A stretch of DNA of 64,000 bases from Leishmania martiniquensis. Taxonomy: Eukaryota; Euglenozoa; Kinetoplastea; Trypanosomatida; Trypanosomatidae. Each line of letters begins with the position of its first letter. Within the stretch, counting starts at the first letter, position 1. This document shows, in pieces, positions 51,085-61,164 of this stretch. The DNA lies in contig NC_090169.1 of assembly GCF_017916325.1 (NCBI RefSeq), positions 1,535,001 to 1,599,000 on the forward strand. Reading direction: 5' to 3'. The notes under the pieces were generated by a model that saw nothing but the letters and a program-made list of their open reading frames with translations, had not been told where the DNA came from and ran no database searches. Made by a program: the position numbers and the translations under genes.

Positions 51085-52389
51085 AGCACGACGGCATCTA
51101 CACACTCTCTTAGCAGTGATTCGCACGTTCCGCGCAGACCAGCGCATACTTTTTCGGCATTCACGAGGGCTCGATTCGGCAACAATGCGGGGGGAGGGTG
51201 GAGAGAGGTCCGAAGACGTTTGTGCACTGGATGCCGTCTCTGGTGTGACCCCCCTTTTTTTGGATACGATGAGCCGAGGGGCTCTCGAGAAGGAAAGGCG
51301 TCGTGAGGCGCCTCAGTGCATTTGAATGGGATGGGTAAAGCGGCTGCACGTGTCACTTTCTCGGTGGCTGTCTGTGTGTGTGTGCGTGTGCAGCCGCATT
51401 CTCAGTGACCACTCTGGCGCCCTTCCTTCCTCTTCATGCGTGGTTTTTCTTCCTCGCAGGAAAGTGCGGCGTAGAGGCGACATGATGGATGCGTGGATGG
51501 GGTGCGAGCCCGACGTGTTGTGGTGTTTCGTGGATTGCCTTTCTTCCTTCACGCAGTCTCTCAGACTTCTCTTTGGTGCTTTCGTTCTCTTCCTCTCCTG
51601 ACGCGCTGGAGAGACGATCGCTCCCAGGGATGCCGCCTGCGCATCTGAGCGTGGGTGCGTTAATACTTAAGGGTTATTGTTTAAAAGCGGAGGCGAATCG
51701 GCTCCGCTGGGCGTATTTCTTTCGTTGACTGTTTTTTGTTTCGCTTGGCGTTAACATCTACGACGTAACAGACGGCTCAATTCCACTCTTCTCTCCTCTC
51801 CAGACACAGACAGACACACGCTCTGCACATACATCTCGATGGCGAGAAATCTTGCCAATGTGCAAGCTAGCGCGTACGACACTGGAGAACGCGTCGCATT
51901 TGAGCCTTCATCAACCTCTCTCTCTTTTCCTTTCCAGAAGCATTGTGCGTCCAGCAGGCGAGCCCCCCCCCGCGCGTGTGTCGAACGCAGTCATTAGACT
52001 GTTGCTGCTTGGCTTCCGCACCGATAATGATGTGTTGGTGTGTACGTCTGCGCTGCATGCATAGAGGAGATGCACCTCTTTTTAGCTCGGCATCGCAGCC
52101 GCCGTAAGCTTTTCTGGGACGTAGGAGGAGGGCCGCGTCACCTCACAATGGTGTCGCGCGACACTTCTGCCAATGCCAGTAGCACCGTCTTTGTCTTTCA
52201 TACCGCCCCTCCCTCCCCTCCCTCTCTCTCTCTATACGCTCTTCTGCAGCGCAGCTGTACATCTGCTCTTCACATCTGCTCCCCGTCTCTCTTTCTCTTG
52301 CAGCCGTGCGTTGCCAAAAGTCTAAGCGGGAGGGGGGCAGAAGATCGTGTCGATAGCTCTCTCCCTCCTCTCCCCACGTGCGGACAGCG
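51085..52389. other. Intergenic region
   Basis: About 1.3 kb with no supported gene. It has a TG run at 51370-51391 and two C/T tracts ending in AG at 52248-52249 and 52303-52304, either of which could serve the next gene. Confidence 0.5.
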
Positions 52390-53826
52390 ATGGACTTTTC
52401 ACTGAATGTGAGCGCGGCGCCGCACCGCCTATGGTACATCGCTGGAGATGTGGTGAAGATGCGACTGAGCCTCACTTGCGTACCCGAAGTGACGTTGAGT
52501 AAACGAAAGCAATTGGCACCGCTCAAAGGTGCATCGACGCACAACTATTTCTCTATCGACTCCTCCGAGATGGAAGCGCAAGAGACGGATGTGCGCGTCG
52601 CACCCGTCGAGGCAGAGCTCGTCGGGTTCGTCGAAGTGGACACCAGTGTCATGAGGCCCGTCAGCTGGCCGGCCGCCGTTTCTGAGCAGGGGCCGCCAGG
52701 GCTCTCCCGTGCAGACAGTAGCCGTTCCAAGGTGGTGTACAGGCTCTATAGCACAGGAAAAAAACTACTCCGGGAGGAAGTGCACCTGAGACGGTACGAG
52801 TGCACCGCTCTCGAGTTCACCTTACGCCTACCGGAGGGGTGTCCCCCAACCTTCAAAGGCCGGGGCGCGGACTATCGGCATGATGTTACCATATCTGCCG
52901 CCTGGTACGCGGTGCGCTCGAGCTCCACTGCAAAGGCCCCCATACCGCACATCAGCAAGGTTAGGGTGCCGCTGATAGTCTTCAACAGCGTCGCCACTAC
53001 TGCTCAGCTGCCCCTCATGTCGCTCTTCCCCCTCCTTCCTCATTCGACACTCGTGGCAGAGGGCTTTCACTTTCAGGCCGCCCCACTTGCTTCTGTCCCC
53101 ACGCCGTCGATGGCAGCGCCGCTAACAGACGTAATGCTCCCGCACGAGGCGCAGATGCGCACCTCGCTTACGGTGCGCCATGATGCGAAGGCGAGGTCGC
53201 AAAGCAGTCTGGCCACTCGAAGGCAACCTCTGTCGTTCATCATGCCGTGCAAAGGCGTAGACCTCCTTCAGGTCCACCTGCATTCCTGTTGTGTTTCCCT
53301 CGGCGACTACCTGCAGGGTGCCTTCAATTTACTGGAGACAAGCCCAGGGCCTGACAGCACCACCGCGAACCAACGCATGCAGCGCAGTCAAGATGCAGAA
53401 GCTCCAGTGCCGGTATCTGTCACCATCTCGCTGGAGCTGCTGGAGTGCGTTACGCCGGAGTGGGCATTGACTGTGGATGACGCGAACGTGATGGAGACCA
53501 AGCAGCAGGGTATGGAGAACTTTGTTTGTACGCACAGACGCGTCATCGATTGCGCTCAGCTCTGCGTTCTTGACACCCCGTGCGTTCCTTTCGAGTTCTC
53601 CCTTCCAGTGGGGCTGGTGCCCGCCTCAACCATCACCGACATGACTAGCTTTTTGTGGCAGCTTCGTGTGGTAATGATGGCTGTCCCGCGCAGGGCGCTT
53701 GCCCAAGCATCCTCACCAGGGGTCGACTGGCTTGGGCCCCTCCTTGAACCCGTCGCCGCCGTTTTCCCTCTTGTTGTGACGCCGCCATCGGTGCCATCGA
53801 AGACGCGGCAAGGCGCCGTGTGGTAG
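52390..53826 (+). CDS. RGP1-like protein (putative Rab6 exchange-factor subunit)
   Basis: A 478-residue protein from MDFSLNVSAAP. The arrangement fits the Rgp1 family of arrestin-fold proteins: an N-terminal beta-rich part, then EFTLRLPEGCPPTFKGRGADYRHDVTI (about 141-167), a mid section FIMPCKG...LGDYLQGAFNLLE (about 287-316), VSVTISLELLECVTPEW (about 345-361), and near the end PFEFSLPVGLVPASTITDMTSFLWQLRVVM. In yeast and animals RGP1 pairs with RIC1 as the exchange factor that activates Ypt6/Rab6 at the Golgi. RIC1 is not in this window. ATG 52390 is the first in frame. The alternative is another arrestin-like trafficking protein; the call rests on remembered motifs. Confidence 0.6.
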   Translation: MDFSLNVSAAPHRLWYIAGDVVKMRLSLTCVPEVTLSKRKQLAPLKGASTHNYFSIDSSEMEAQETDVRVAPVEAELVGFVEVDTSVMRPVSWPAAVSEQGPPGLSRADSSRSKVVYRLYSTGKKLLREEVHLRRYECTALEFTLRLPEGCPPTFKGRGADYRHDVTISAAWYAVRSSSTAKAPIPHISKVRVPLIVFNSVATTAQLPLMSLFPLLPHSTLVAEGFHFQAAPLASVPTPSMAAPLTDVMLPHEAQMRTSLTVRHDAKARSQSSLATRRQPLSFIMPCKGVDLLQVHLHSCCVSLGDYLQGAFNLLETSPGPDSTTANQRMQRSQDAEAPVPVSVTISLELLECVTPEWALTVDDANVMETKQQGMENFVCTHRRVIDCAQLCVLDTPCVPFEFSLPVGLVPASTITDMTSFLWQLRVVMMAVPRRALAQASSPGVDWLGPLLEPVAAVFPLVVTPPSVPSKTRQGAVW

Positions 53827-54301
53827 GACGAAAAGAAGGGAGGCCGACGCCCGCGGTCCCTTGGCGCCCACCGCCCCTCCTCCCCCTTGCCCCTCTTTTG
53901 TCTTCCACTGCAGACCACATGCGCCCGTGTTGCTATCGCCGAACTGAATCGCCCAATTCCCTTCGAAGGTCGTCCGTGTGGGCTTGTACAGCATCCACGC
54001 GAAAACCTTAGCGCTGCTTCCGCGCTTGGTGACATTCGGCGTCGTCGCCGATGGGTGTGAAAGGGGCGCCCATGCCGCACATGTATGCGCGCTCGGCGTC
54101 CTCTCTTTGCCTTTGGGATGTGCCTCCCCCTCCGTCCCTCCCTCTCTGCGACGCGCACGCGCTCCTTCTCATTGGGCACTTTCGCCTGCTGCTTCCCCCC
54201 TCCGCGCCTCTACGGCCCAGCTTGACCCCGTCACACCCATCACCTATAAACAGCCACGCTTGCACACAGGAAGGTGGGGCTTGTACGCCCACTGTGCCTC
54301 C
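53827..54301. other. Intergenic region
   Basis: 475 bases, C/T-rich, with no gene other than the upstream extension of the UFSP2 frame, which reads as UTR. Confidence 0.5.
54190..54220 (+). promoter_or_regulatory. Predicted spliced-leader acceptor for the UFSP2-like gene
   Basis: A pyrimidine-rich stretch from about 54190 to 54212 is followed by CGGCCCAG with AG at 54219-54220, 81 bases before ATG 54302. The longer open frame starting near 53978 would begin before this site, so it is not used. Confidence 0.5.
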
Positions 54302-55822
54302 ATGGAGCATCTCATAGCCTGCCCAACTGACGCGGTGGTCTATCCGTTGCATGTCGTGCAACGCCATAAGAAGACCATCGGCATCGTCAGTGATGCGGCC
54401 CTGGCGGCGCTACCCATGGCTGGTGGCAACTGCACCTATCAGCGAGTCACCTCTGCCGCCGAGCTGAGACAGCTTTTGGCGGATCCGCCAGCAGCCGAGG
54501 TGACGTTCAAGTGGTGTGCACGTGTCAGCATCTCTCTGTCGCGCACGCTGAAGCGTCACTGTCTCGTTGTAAAGAGTGCTTCACGCGGGATCGCTGTTTC
54601 TGCCCTTCTCGAAGGGGACCCGAGCAACGCTGATGCCGCAGAAGCGGTCTGGACGGATGTGGAGCGCCATGCGGATTTGTGGAAGACTCCGTGCGCCGGT
54701 GCCGGCACTGAAACGCTGCACGTGCACATGAGAAGCGTGCCGGAAGTGCCCGATACCATTTCCTGTTCTCTCGACGACATGCCTAGTGCCACCGCGGAGG
54801 GGCCGTTGAGCAGCTGCGTCACCAACCGCGTCCTTCTCGGCGACTCGCCTAGCGAAATCGTGGCCGAAATTCGACAGCTCTTCGGCCGGCTTCTGGGTAG
54901 CGAAGCGGAGAGCCTTACTGGCACGGAGGTGTGCTGGCCCGCGTGCATGCTCTTCCCTGTGAACGTGCACACCCGCGACGATGAGAGGCGTCGTGCAGAG
55001 CACACGGCACTGCTGCTTCCACACCAGGGCCTTCTGCGCCATGAGGATGCCATCCAAGCATGGTCCGCGTGGGACGACCTGCGGCGGCTGCACGAAGGTA
55101 ACAAAGCTTCTGTCTTCCGCATCGGTGAGGCGTGGGAGCGGCACCTCGTCACCAACCCGCACCGTGAGCTCGCGCCTGCATCCGCGCCGTCTCTTCCCGG
55201 GGCTGAGACACTTTTGACCAATGGCGACTACGACTATTACCACTACCGGGTGGACGGCTTTCGAGACGATGGGTGGGGCTGTGCCTACCGCAGCCTGCAA
55301 ACAATACTTTCGTGGCTGCAGCACGCAGGCCTTGTGCGTGCCCCCGTCCCGTCCGTCCGGCGCATTCAGGAAATTCTGTGTCAGGTCGACCCCGATAAAG
55401 CGAACAGGAAGTCCTTCGTCGGCTCGTGCGATTGGATCGGCACCTTCGAAGTAATGCTGGTGCTGCAGCACTATTGTCCAGGGCTGGAGTGCACCATCAA
55501 GCGTCTGGAAAGCGGAAGCGACCTCGACACCGACGCTTCCGCACAGTTTCTTCTCGCCGAGCACTTCCGCTACCCCCGCGCCTCCCCAGTAATGATAGGG
55601 GGCAGCAGCTACGCGCACACGATACTCGGTGTCCACATAAATGTCCATACGATGGAAGCGCAGTACCTGATCCTTGATCCGCACTATTCCGCGAACCCGA
55701 CGCAGCTCAAGACGGCCATAAAGAAGGGCTACGTGGGCTGGAAAAAGGCCTCGACGTTCTTCGAGGCAGGCAGCTGGTACAACTTGTGCATCCCACGCGT
55801 GAGCATGTTGGATCCGCGGTGA
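54302..55822 (+). CDS. UFSP2-like UFM1-specific cysteine protease
   Basis: A 506-residue protein starting MEHLIACPTD. The C-terminal ~200 residues form a UFSP (C78) peptidase: YHYRVDGFRDDGWGCAYRSLQTI with catalytic Cys327, WIGTFEV, SPVMIGGSSYAHTILGV, and LILDPHYS with Asp459 and His461, ending GYVGWKKASTFF...SWYNLCIPR. These match the Cys-Asp-x-His arrangement of UFSP2. The N-terminal ~300 residues are the less conserved UFSP2 region. The enzyme matures UFM1 and removes it from targets such as ER-associated ribosomes; a UFM1 pathway is known in Leishmania. All catalytic residues are present, so activity is expected. Confidence 0.9.
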   Translation: MEHLIACPTDAVVYPLHVVQRHKKTIGIVSDAALAALPMAGGNCTYQRVTSAAELRQLLADPPAAEVTFKWCARVSISLSRTLKRHCLVVKSASRGIAVSALLEGDPSNADAAEAVWTDVERHADLWKTPCAGAGTETLHVHMRSVPEVPDTISCSLDDMPSATAEGPLSSCVTNRVLLGDSPSEIVAEIRQLFGRLLGSEAESLTGTEVCWPACMLFPVNVHTRDDERRRAEHTALLLPHQGLLRHEDAIQAWSAWDDLRRLHEGNKASVFRIGEAWERHLVTNPHRELAPASAPSLPGAETLLTNGDYDYYHYRVDGFRDDGWGCAYRSLQTILSWLQHAGLVRAPVPSVRRIQEILCQVDPDKANRKSFVGSCDWIGTFEVMLVLQHYCPGLECTIKRLESGSDLDTDASAQFLLAEHFRYPRASPVMIGGSSYAHTILGVHINVHTMEAQYLILDPHYSANPTQLKTAIKKGYVGWKKASTFFEAGSWYNLCIPRVSMLDPR

Positions 55823-56372
55823 AGCGGAGAGGCGCCAAACAAAAAAACAGCGAGGCTGCTCTGCCTCTTAGTGAGCGACGCAAGTGTGCGGCTGTGAGAG
55901 TGATTTGCTTTTCACACTTCACAGAGCTTCTCCACGCACGATGCCGAAGAATAACGCAGCCATCACCTGAATCGGAGCGCGAGACGCACCGCCTCAACAA
56001 AGGACTCACCCGCGTGTCTGCTGCACAATCACGTTGGCCCATGACACCGTTTTCTGTGGCGCGAGTGCACCATTCGCGCCCCCCGCCGCCGCAGCCGCCT
56101 CTCTACTTACCTCCAGCGTTTGTAACTTCCCATGCATTCTTCTTCTCTACTGCGTACATTCGCACGCTAACGTCTTCGTGGCCACTCTTACTCATCCACG
56201 TCCGCACGCGACCCGGTCGTTTACGTCTGTCGTCCCTGTCACGCGGCGGCTTTACGCGTTGGCTTCCTGTCTTTTTTTTTCTCTTTCTCCCTTCACTCGA
56301 CGGCGAACGACGAACACGTAAGTTCTTCACTCATCTCTCCTGTGTGTGTGTGTGTCTGTGCCGCGTGTTGTC
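55823..56372. other. Intergenic region
   Basis: 550 bases without a supported gene. It contains the C/T tract and acceptor at about 56263-56321 and a TG run at 56341-56356 just before the next ATG. Confidence 0.5.
56263..56321 (+). promoter_or_regulatory. Predicted spliced-leader acceptor for the 103-residue protein gene
   Basis: A long T/C tract (about 56263-56294) is followed by the first AG at 56320-56321 (CACGTAAG), 51 bases before the ATG. Confidence 0.5.
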
Positions 56373-56684
56373 ATGCTCCGCCGTGTTGCCACCAAGAAGA
56401 CGATGGCGGTTGCGGCGCCCTTGCTCGCCAGCAATCGTGCGTACAACATGTTCGTCTTCAAGAACCCTGTTCGCCGCCCTCAGCTGTCGGAGGAGGAGCG
56501 CGCCAAGGTGAAGATCAACTACGCGGAGTGGCCCGAAGAGTTCCGCGACTACGACCCGGAGGACCCGTACAAAAATTCGCCCGAGATCATCGAGGGGCTC
56601 AGCAGCTGGAACCTCTTCCTTTGGGGCGTCGAGTGCGCCTTCATTTATCAGTTCTACGAGGTAGTCTTCCCCAAGAGCATTTAG
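56373..56684 (+). CDS. Small single-helix protein, probably mitochondrial inner membrane
   Basis: A 103-residue protein, MLRRVATKKTMAVAAP... to ...VVFPKSI. The first ~30 residues are basic and alanine-rich with no acids, like a mitochondrial presequence. An acidic segment follows (about 50-72: YAEWPEEFRDYDPEDPY), then one hydrophobic helix (about 80-97: NLFLWGVECAFIYQFYEV). The layout recalls small accessory subunits of respiratory complexes, such as NDUFB-type subunits of complex I, but similarity is too weak to name it. The start was chosen as the first ATG after the predicted splice site. Good coding texture and a clean frame support a real gene. Confidence 0.7.
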   Translation: MLRRVATKKTMAVAAPLLASNRAYNMFVFKNPVRRPQLSEEERAKVKINYAEWPEEFRDYDPEDPYKNSPEIIEGLSSWNLFLWGVECAFIYQFYEVVFPKSI

Positions 56685-58295
56685 CCGGCAGGCCGCTGCC
56701 GGCAGGGAAGGTAAGCAAGGAGGGCGAGAGAGGGGGGAGTCAGGAACGCACACCAGCGCTGAACGCGCAACGCTCGGCTGTCTCGCCTACTTTCGAGTAG
56801 TTCCAAGGTGGTAGTGAGCGGCGAGGCTGGCGTGCCTTTGTGCCTCTGTGGTGTAATTGCTCGAAGTCTTGCATGCCCAGCGCCCGCTTTTTTCGTTCTC
56901 TGCCCTCTCCTCTCCGTGCCCTTTGTAGGAAAGCGGCTTCGTGGGCGACGCGGAGACGCAGCGATAAGACACATCAGGTTTAGGAAACGGATGCGGTGTG
57001 ATGTCGCTGAGAGCTGAGTCATGTATGGGCGCTCTTCATGTGCTCCAGCGCGCCTCTGTCTCACTGGAGCCATGGTGTCCCCGCACCTCAACCGTCGATC
57101 GGCAGCGGCACGAATGTGTGTGAGGCACTATCAGCTTGAGTTTCCTGCGTCTCTTCGTCTACATGATGCTGCGATGGCGTCACGCGCTCTCTTTCCTCGA
57201 CCTCTCTCTATCTGACTGCCAGTATATCTGTCCGTCTCCACCTCCGTGAATGCGTGCATGCGTGTGTGTTTGTGTGTAAGCGAGTGTCCATTTTTTTTAA
57301 GTAGGAAGACAAATCGATTCCTTAAAGAAAGACAAAAAAAACGCTTGAAGGGATCACTCCCCGCAGGGGCCATACGCCACTGTGTAGGAAGGGGAAGAGT
57401 GAGGATGTGAGGACACTTCAGGCCCCTCCCACCACTGGAACACAGGGAGAAGCCCTTATCCTGCGCAGACATCACTATTCACTCCTTGACGGGTGTGTCC
57501 TCCTCCGCGATTCACCAAGGGGCGTGTGCGGCGGGCTGCTCTTTGGTCCTGACAGTCGAAGCGGCTTCCTCGTGCCGTGTGGCTTCTCTCACACACACTC
57601 TGCCGCACTTCAATGGCCTGTGTGTATGTCTGTGTGCCCGCAAGACGGTCGCTACTATGAGGGTGTCTGCTATGCTGTGTCGCTCATGTGATGCAGAAGC
57701 GCTTGCTGCTGGATGGCGTTGCCTCCACCCACTCGACGTGTTGGTGGGCATCTTTTCTTTTTTACTCATGTCTTCCACACTTTTTTTTCCTCCCTCGCTT
57801 CCATTTGCTCTGGACCAGTGCCTCGCGTCTAGAGGAAGGGGCCATTCCTTTGGTGACAGTGCACAACTCTCGACGGGCCACCCGCGCCTGCAGGGCTTTG
57901 TGCGTGTGTGTGTGCGTCTGCATTTTCTATGTAAGTACTTGCTGGCGTGCGAAAGAGCGGCACGGCCAGTTGCGGAGGTCGACGCAGCATCTTTTCGGCC
58001 TCGACCACCAACCTGGCAACTCCGGTGAGCGATTGGCCACTTAGTGAGGTGACAGTAGCGAGGAGGTCGCCGTTTTTTTTGTTGTTCCTGCTCGTCTCCT
58101 CGTCTCTCTCTTTTCCTCTCTCCACGTGTGTTTGGATGCCGTATGAAAACGGTGTTGGTGCATTTTTTTTGTAGCCCCCCTCTCTGTCTCTCGCTCTGTC
58201 TCTTCAGATTGGCACACGCGTCGTCGTACCTTCCTCCCCTTTGGAGGGAAGCGAAAAAAAGACCTATAGCGTTCTCTTGCACACATCAAGGGGCA
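56685..58295. other. 1.6 kb intergenic region
   Basis: No supported gene. It has TG tracts (57262-57278, 57902-57915), poly-T runs (57290-57298, 57781-57788) and the acceptor tract at 58162-58207. Several short frames on both strands have UTR-like composition. Confidence 0.5.
58162..58207 (+). promoter_or_regulatory. Predicted spliced-leader acceptor for the gene at 58296
   Basis: A strong T/C tract from 58162, interrupted by GTAG at 58171-58174, ends in TCTTCAG with AG at 58206-58207, 88 bases before ATG 58296. Confidence 0.55.
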
Positions 58296-59303
58296 ATGAT
58301 GCGCCGATCTCGCTGCGCGACGGTCCCGCAACGTCTGTTAGGCACTGCTCTTTCGTGCGACCGTCATTCTCGTGTCATCGCACCGCCACGACACCCACTT
58401 CTTACGAGCACGAGGCAGCTCTGCATGGGATCCACTCGCGTGTTTCACGCACTTCCACACAGGCCACAGGCTCCGCCTCTCTCTTCCTATTCACACTCCT
58501 CTGTGAATGCGCGTGGGACGGGCTGTGAGAAAGCCGCGCTGGAGTCGCCACCACCACCACCGCCACCGTCCTCTGAAACTGCGGTAAGTTCTCCTGCGGT
58601 GTCGGCGACCGCCCCTGAGGAGGTGGCAGCATTCAACAGCACAGGGAACTGCAAGACAGAGACAGGTTCGAAAATGGCGCGAGATGCCACCTCTGCGCCA
58701 CTGCCGCTACCACCACTGCTGCAGGATAGCCTTCTCCGGCGCCTCCTTGCCTCGTGGCAGCAAGGCGTGGTGGCCAGCATCGGCGCCGTGATGGGTATCG
58801 GCTTTCTCATGTACTTCTTGTACACACCAGTGAAGGAAGACACGGTGCACCATACGGCAGTGGTCGCATCTGAGGCACTTGCCGACGCGCGACTTAAAGG
58901 GCAGGCGGTGCAGCTCTCCAAGGATGTGGTACTGGAGGTCCTGCGTAATCCCCAGTCCCTGGACGCGACTGTCGACGTCGTCGTCGACCTACTGGCGCGC
59001 GAGGAGACGAAGATCGCCGTCTCCTCGCTCCTGCAGTCCTTGTTCGAAGACCACTACACGCAGGAGGTAACGAAGAAATTTGTGTTGCGGGTGGTGCAAG
59101 ACCCTTGGATTCAGGACCAACTGCAAGTGATTACGGAGGAGCAGGTGCGCAAGCTCCTCAACAACGCGGGCGTCAAGACCGAGCTGTCCAAGTTTCTGCT
59201 CAAGTCGGCGCTGGACTCGCTCGAGAAGCCGCAGCTGCACTATGAGGTGGCAAAGGCCATACGCCACTCTGCCGCATCGCTCGTGAACTTCTGGTGGAGG
59301 TAA
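58296..59303 (+). CDS. Hypothetical mitochondrial-type membrane protein
   Basis: A 335-residue protein beginning MMRRSRCATVPQRLLGTAL, a basic, acid-poor start typical of a mitochondrial presequence. A Pro/Ser/Thr-rich low-complexity stretch (about 40-135) precedes one hydrophobic helix at about 157-180 (VVASIGAVMGIGFLMYFLYTP). The C-terminal ~155 residues are helical and charged, with repeated hydrophobic patterns (VLEVLRNPQSLDATVDVVVD, KKFVLRVVQDPWIQDQLQVI), and end SLVNFWWR. I do not recognise the family; it may be kinetoplastid-specific. The frame is open upstream of 58296, but that part lies before the predicted trans-splice site. Confidence 0.75.
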   Translation: MMRRSRCATVPQRLLGTALSCDRHSRVIAPPRHPLLTSTRQLCMGSTRVFHALPHRPQAPPLSSYSHSSVNARGTGCEKAALESPPPPPPPSSETAVSSPAVSATAPEEVAAFNSTGNCKTETGSKMARDATSAPLPLPPLLQDSLLRRLLASWQQGVVASIGAVMGIGFLMYFLYTPVKEDTVHHTAVVASEALADARLKGQAVQLSKDVVLEVLRNPQSLDATVDVVVDLLAREETKIAVSSLLQSLFEDHYTQEVTKKFVLRVVQDPWIQDQLQVITEEQVRKLLNNAGVKTELSKFLLKSALDSLEKPQLHYEVAKAIRHSAASLVNFWWR

Positions 59304-60171
59304 GAGACTGTCGCGGAGGCCCTTGAATCCCTTGTGGGCGGCGGCTTCGAGCGGATTTTTGTGTCGGGGAACGCCTTATGAGGTGAGTGGAACAGGGGAT
59401 TAGGGAGGCTACTATGCTGATGGTTATGCGGGGTCCTCTCCTCCTCCTCCGCTGTCTGCCAGAGCGCTGCGCTCGCGTCACTACCGGGCCCACGGCGTCT
59501 CGAGTTCGTCTTCCGTTATGTTTTCCCCTTCTGCTCCTTTGCCTCGGTGGCCTCAACCTCTTCTCTGCGTCGCGGCAGCAGCGGCGTCAGAGGCATTCGC
59601 GCGACCCTCTTTTACACCCCGAAGAGGACGGCGACTGTTCTGTTTCTCGGACGCCGTATCGAGGCGGCACCTCTCTTAAACTTCTTCCCGCGCCGGCACA
59701 CTCCTTTGCGACTTTCATGGTCTCGTGTACGACTACGCGGGGTACCGCTGCGCTGGGCGCGATCACCTGCTCGCAGCGAGGCGATGTTGCAAGTGCGACG
59801 TAGAGTTACCGGCACCAGTCTCGCCCTACTCTCATTCGCTGCGCACATGTACCTGACGCGATGGGCAACAGGGTACTTCAGCCCCGACTCTCAAACGGAC
59901 ATACACCTCACTCACCCACACCCACATCCGCACATACACACATACCAATACCGCGGCCCTGTACTTACTTTACCCTTCACTTCTGTCCTCTTCTCTCCTG
60001 TCCCGCGCGCGCGCGTGTCCGTGCAAAGTTTCATTGAGCTCTTTGTAAAGGTGGCGAGCAAGCGACGAGCACCATTCGTTTTCTCAGGAGAGGCTCAGCG
60101 CACAGAGAGCTCCGCCCCTCCCTTCCCGAGAGGAGATTCTTTGGTCTTGTGGTGATTGGCTGCCGGCACCG
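59304..60171. other. Intergenic region
   Basis: About 870 bases. Overlapping frames at 59414-59803 and 59547-60155 are Arg/Leu/Ser-rich and not supported. A pyrimidine tract at about 59966-60001 followed by AG at 60027-60028 may serve the next gene. Confidence 0.5.
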
Positions 60172-61164
60172 ATGGCGGATTCGACTTCATCTTCAAGCCC
60201 GATTGTGGCCGACTTGCATCTCAAGTTTGTGCACCAGCTTGACGGCAACACGAAGTGGAATGCGCAGCACCTCAAAGTAAACGGCGTCTACTGGGGCCTC
60301 AGCGCACTTGTGCTGCTTAACCGGCTGGACTACAAGCCGGACGACGTTGTGAATTTTCTGCTGTCGTGCTACAACAGCGACGGCGGCTTTGGCGGCAACA
60401 CGGACATGGACTCTCACCTCCTCCACACCATGTCCGCCGTGCAGCTGCTGTGCATGTTCGACGCCGTCGAGCGTATCGACGTTGAGCGAACGGCCCACTG
60501 GATCGCGTCGATGCAGCTGCCAGACGGCTCGTTTCAAGGGGACGAGTGGGGCGAGGTGGACACGCGCTTCTCCTACATTGCCCTCAACTGCCTTCGCTTG
60601 CTGGGGCGCTGCGATTGCATTGATATCGAGGCGGCCGTTCAGTATGTTCTAGAGTGCCAGAACTGGGACGGCGGCTTCGGCGTTTCTCCAGGCGCGGAGA
60701 GCCACGCAGGCCAGATCTTCTGCTGTGTGGGTGCACTGTGCTTAGCGAACGCACTCGATCGCATCGACAAGGATCGCGTGGCGGCGTGGCTGGCAATGCG
60801 CCAGCTCCCCTCTGGCGGCCTCAACGGGCGACCGGAGAAGAAGGCAGACGTTTGCTACAGCTGGTGGGTAGTATCGTCGCTCTCTGTACTTGGTCGCACC
60901 AGCTGGATCGACAGGGAGGCCCTGTTTCGGTATATCCTCAGCTGCCAGGACACGGAGGACGGCGGCTTTTCGGACAAGCCGGGCAACCAGCCGGATGTGT
61001 ATCACACCTTCTTTGGCTTGTGCGGGCTAAGCCTTCTCGGGTACGACGGGTACAAGCTGAACGCCATCAACCCCGTGTACGCGCTCTCCTATGACGTGCT
61101 GGATCGTCTGAAGATCGCACCGGAGTATGGCTCACAGATTGGGCGACGCGCGCCGTCATTATGA
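60172..61164 (+). CDS. Rab geranylgeranyltransferase subunit beta
   Basis: A 330-residue protein, the same length as the human enzyme's beta subunit. It consists of prenyltransferase alpha-alpha repeats with the usual QxxxGGF/W motifs, such as CYNSDGGFGG, DGSFQGDEWGEVDTRFSY, CQNWDGGFG, SHAGQIFCCVGAL and LPSGGLNGRPEKKADVCYSW. Zinc ligands are present: Asp226, Cys228 and His278 (DVYHTFFG). SGGLNGRPEK and GEVDTRFSY point to the Rab (type II) enzyme rather than farnesyl- or GGTase-I. With its alpha subunit and Rab escort protein it attaches two geranylgeranyl groups to C-terminal cysteines of Rab GTPases. ATG 60172 gives a family-typical N-terminus. All key residues are intact. Confidence 0.94.
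   Translation: MADSTSSSSPIVADLHLKFVHQLDGNTKWNAQHLKVNGVYWGLSALVLLNRLDYKPDDVVNFLLSCYNSDGGFGGNTDMDSHLLHTMSAVQLLCMFDAVERIDVERTAHWIASMQLPDGSFQGDEWGEVDTRFSYIALNCLRLLGRCDCIDIEAAVQYVLECQNWDGGFGVSPGAESHAGQIFCCVGALCLANALDRIDKDRVAAWLAMRQLPSGGLNGRPEKKADVCYSWWVVSSLSVLGRTSWIDREALFRYILSCQDTEDGGFSDKPGNQPDVYHTFFGLCGLSLLGYDGYKLNAINPVYALSYDVLDRLKIAPEYGSQIGRRAPSL

Noticed and set aside
54581..55684. 367-codon antisense frame inside the UFSP2-like gene
   Set aside because: Shadow of a confidently identified protease gene on the opposite strand; no independent support.
59414..59803. 130-codon ATG frame with a Leu-rich region
   Set aside because: Arg/Leu-rich composition, overlaps another frame of similar quality, and has no recognisable motif or nearby acceptor.
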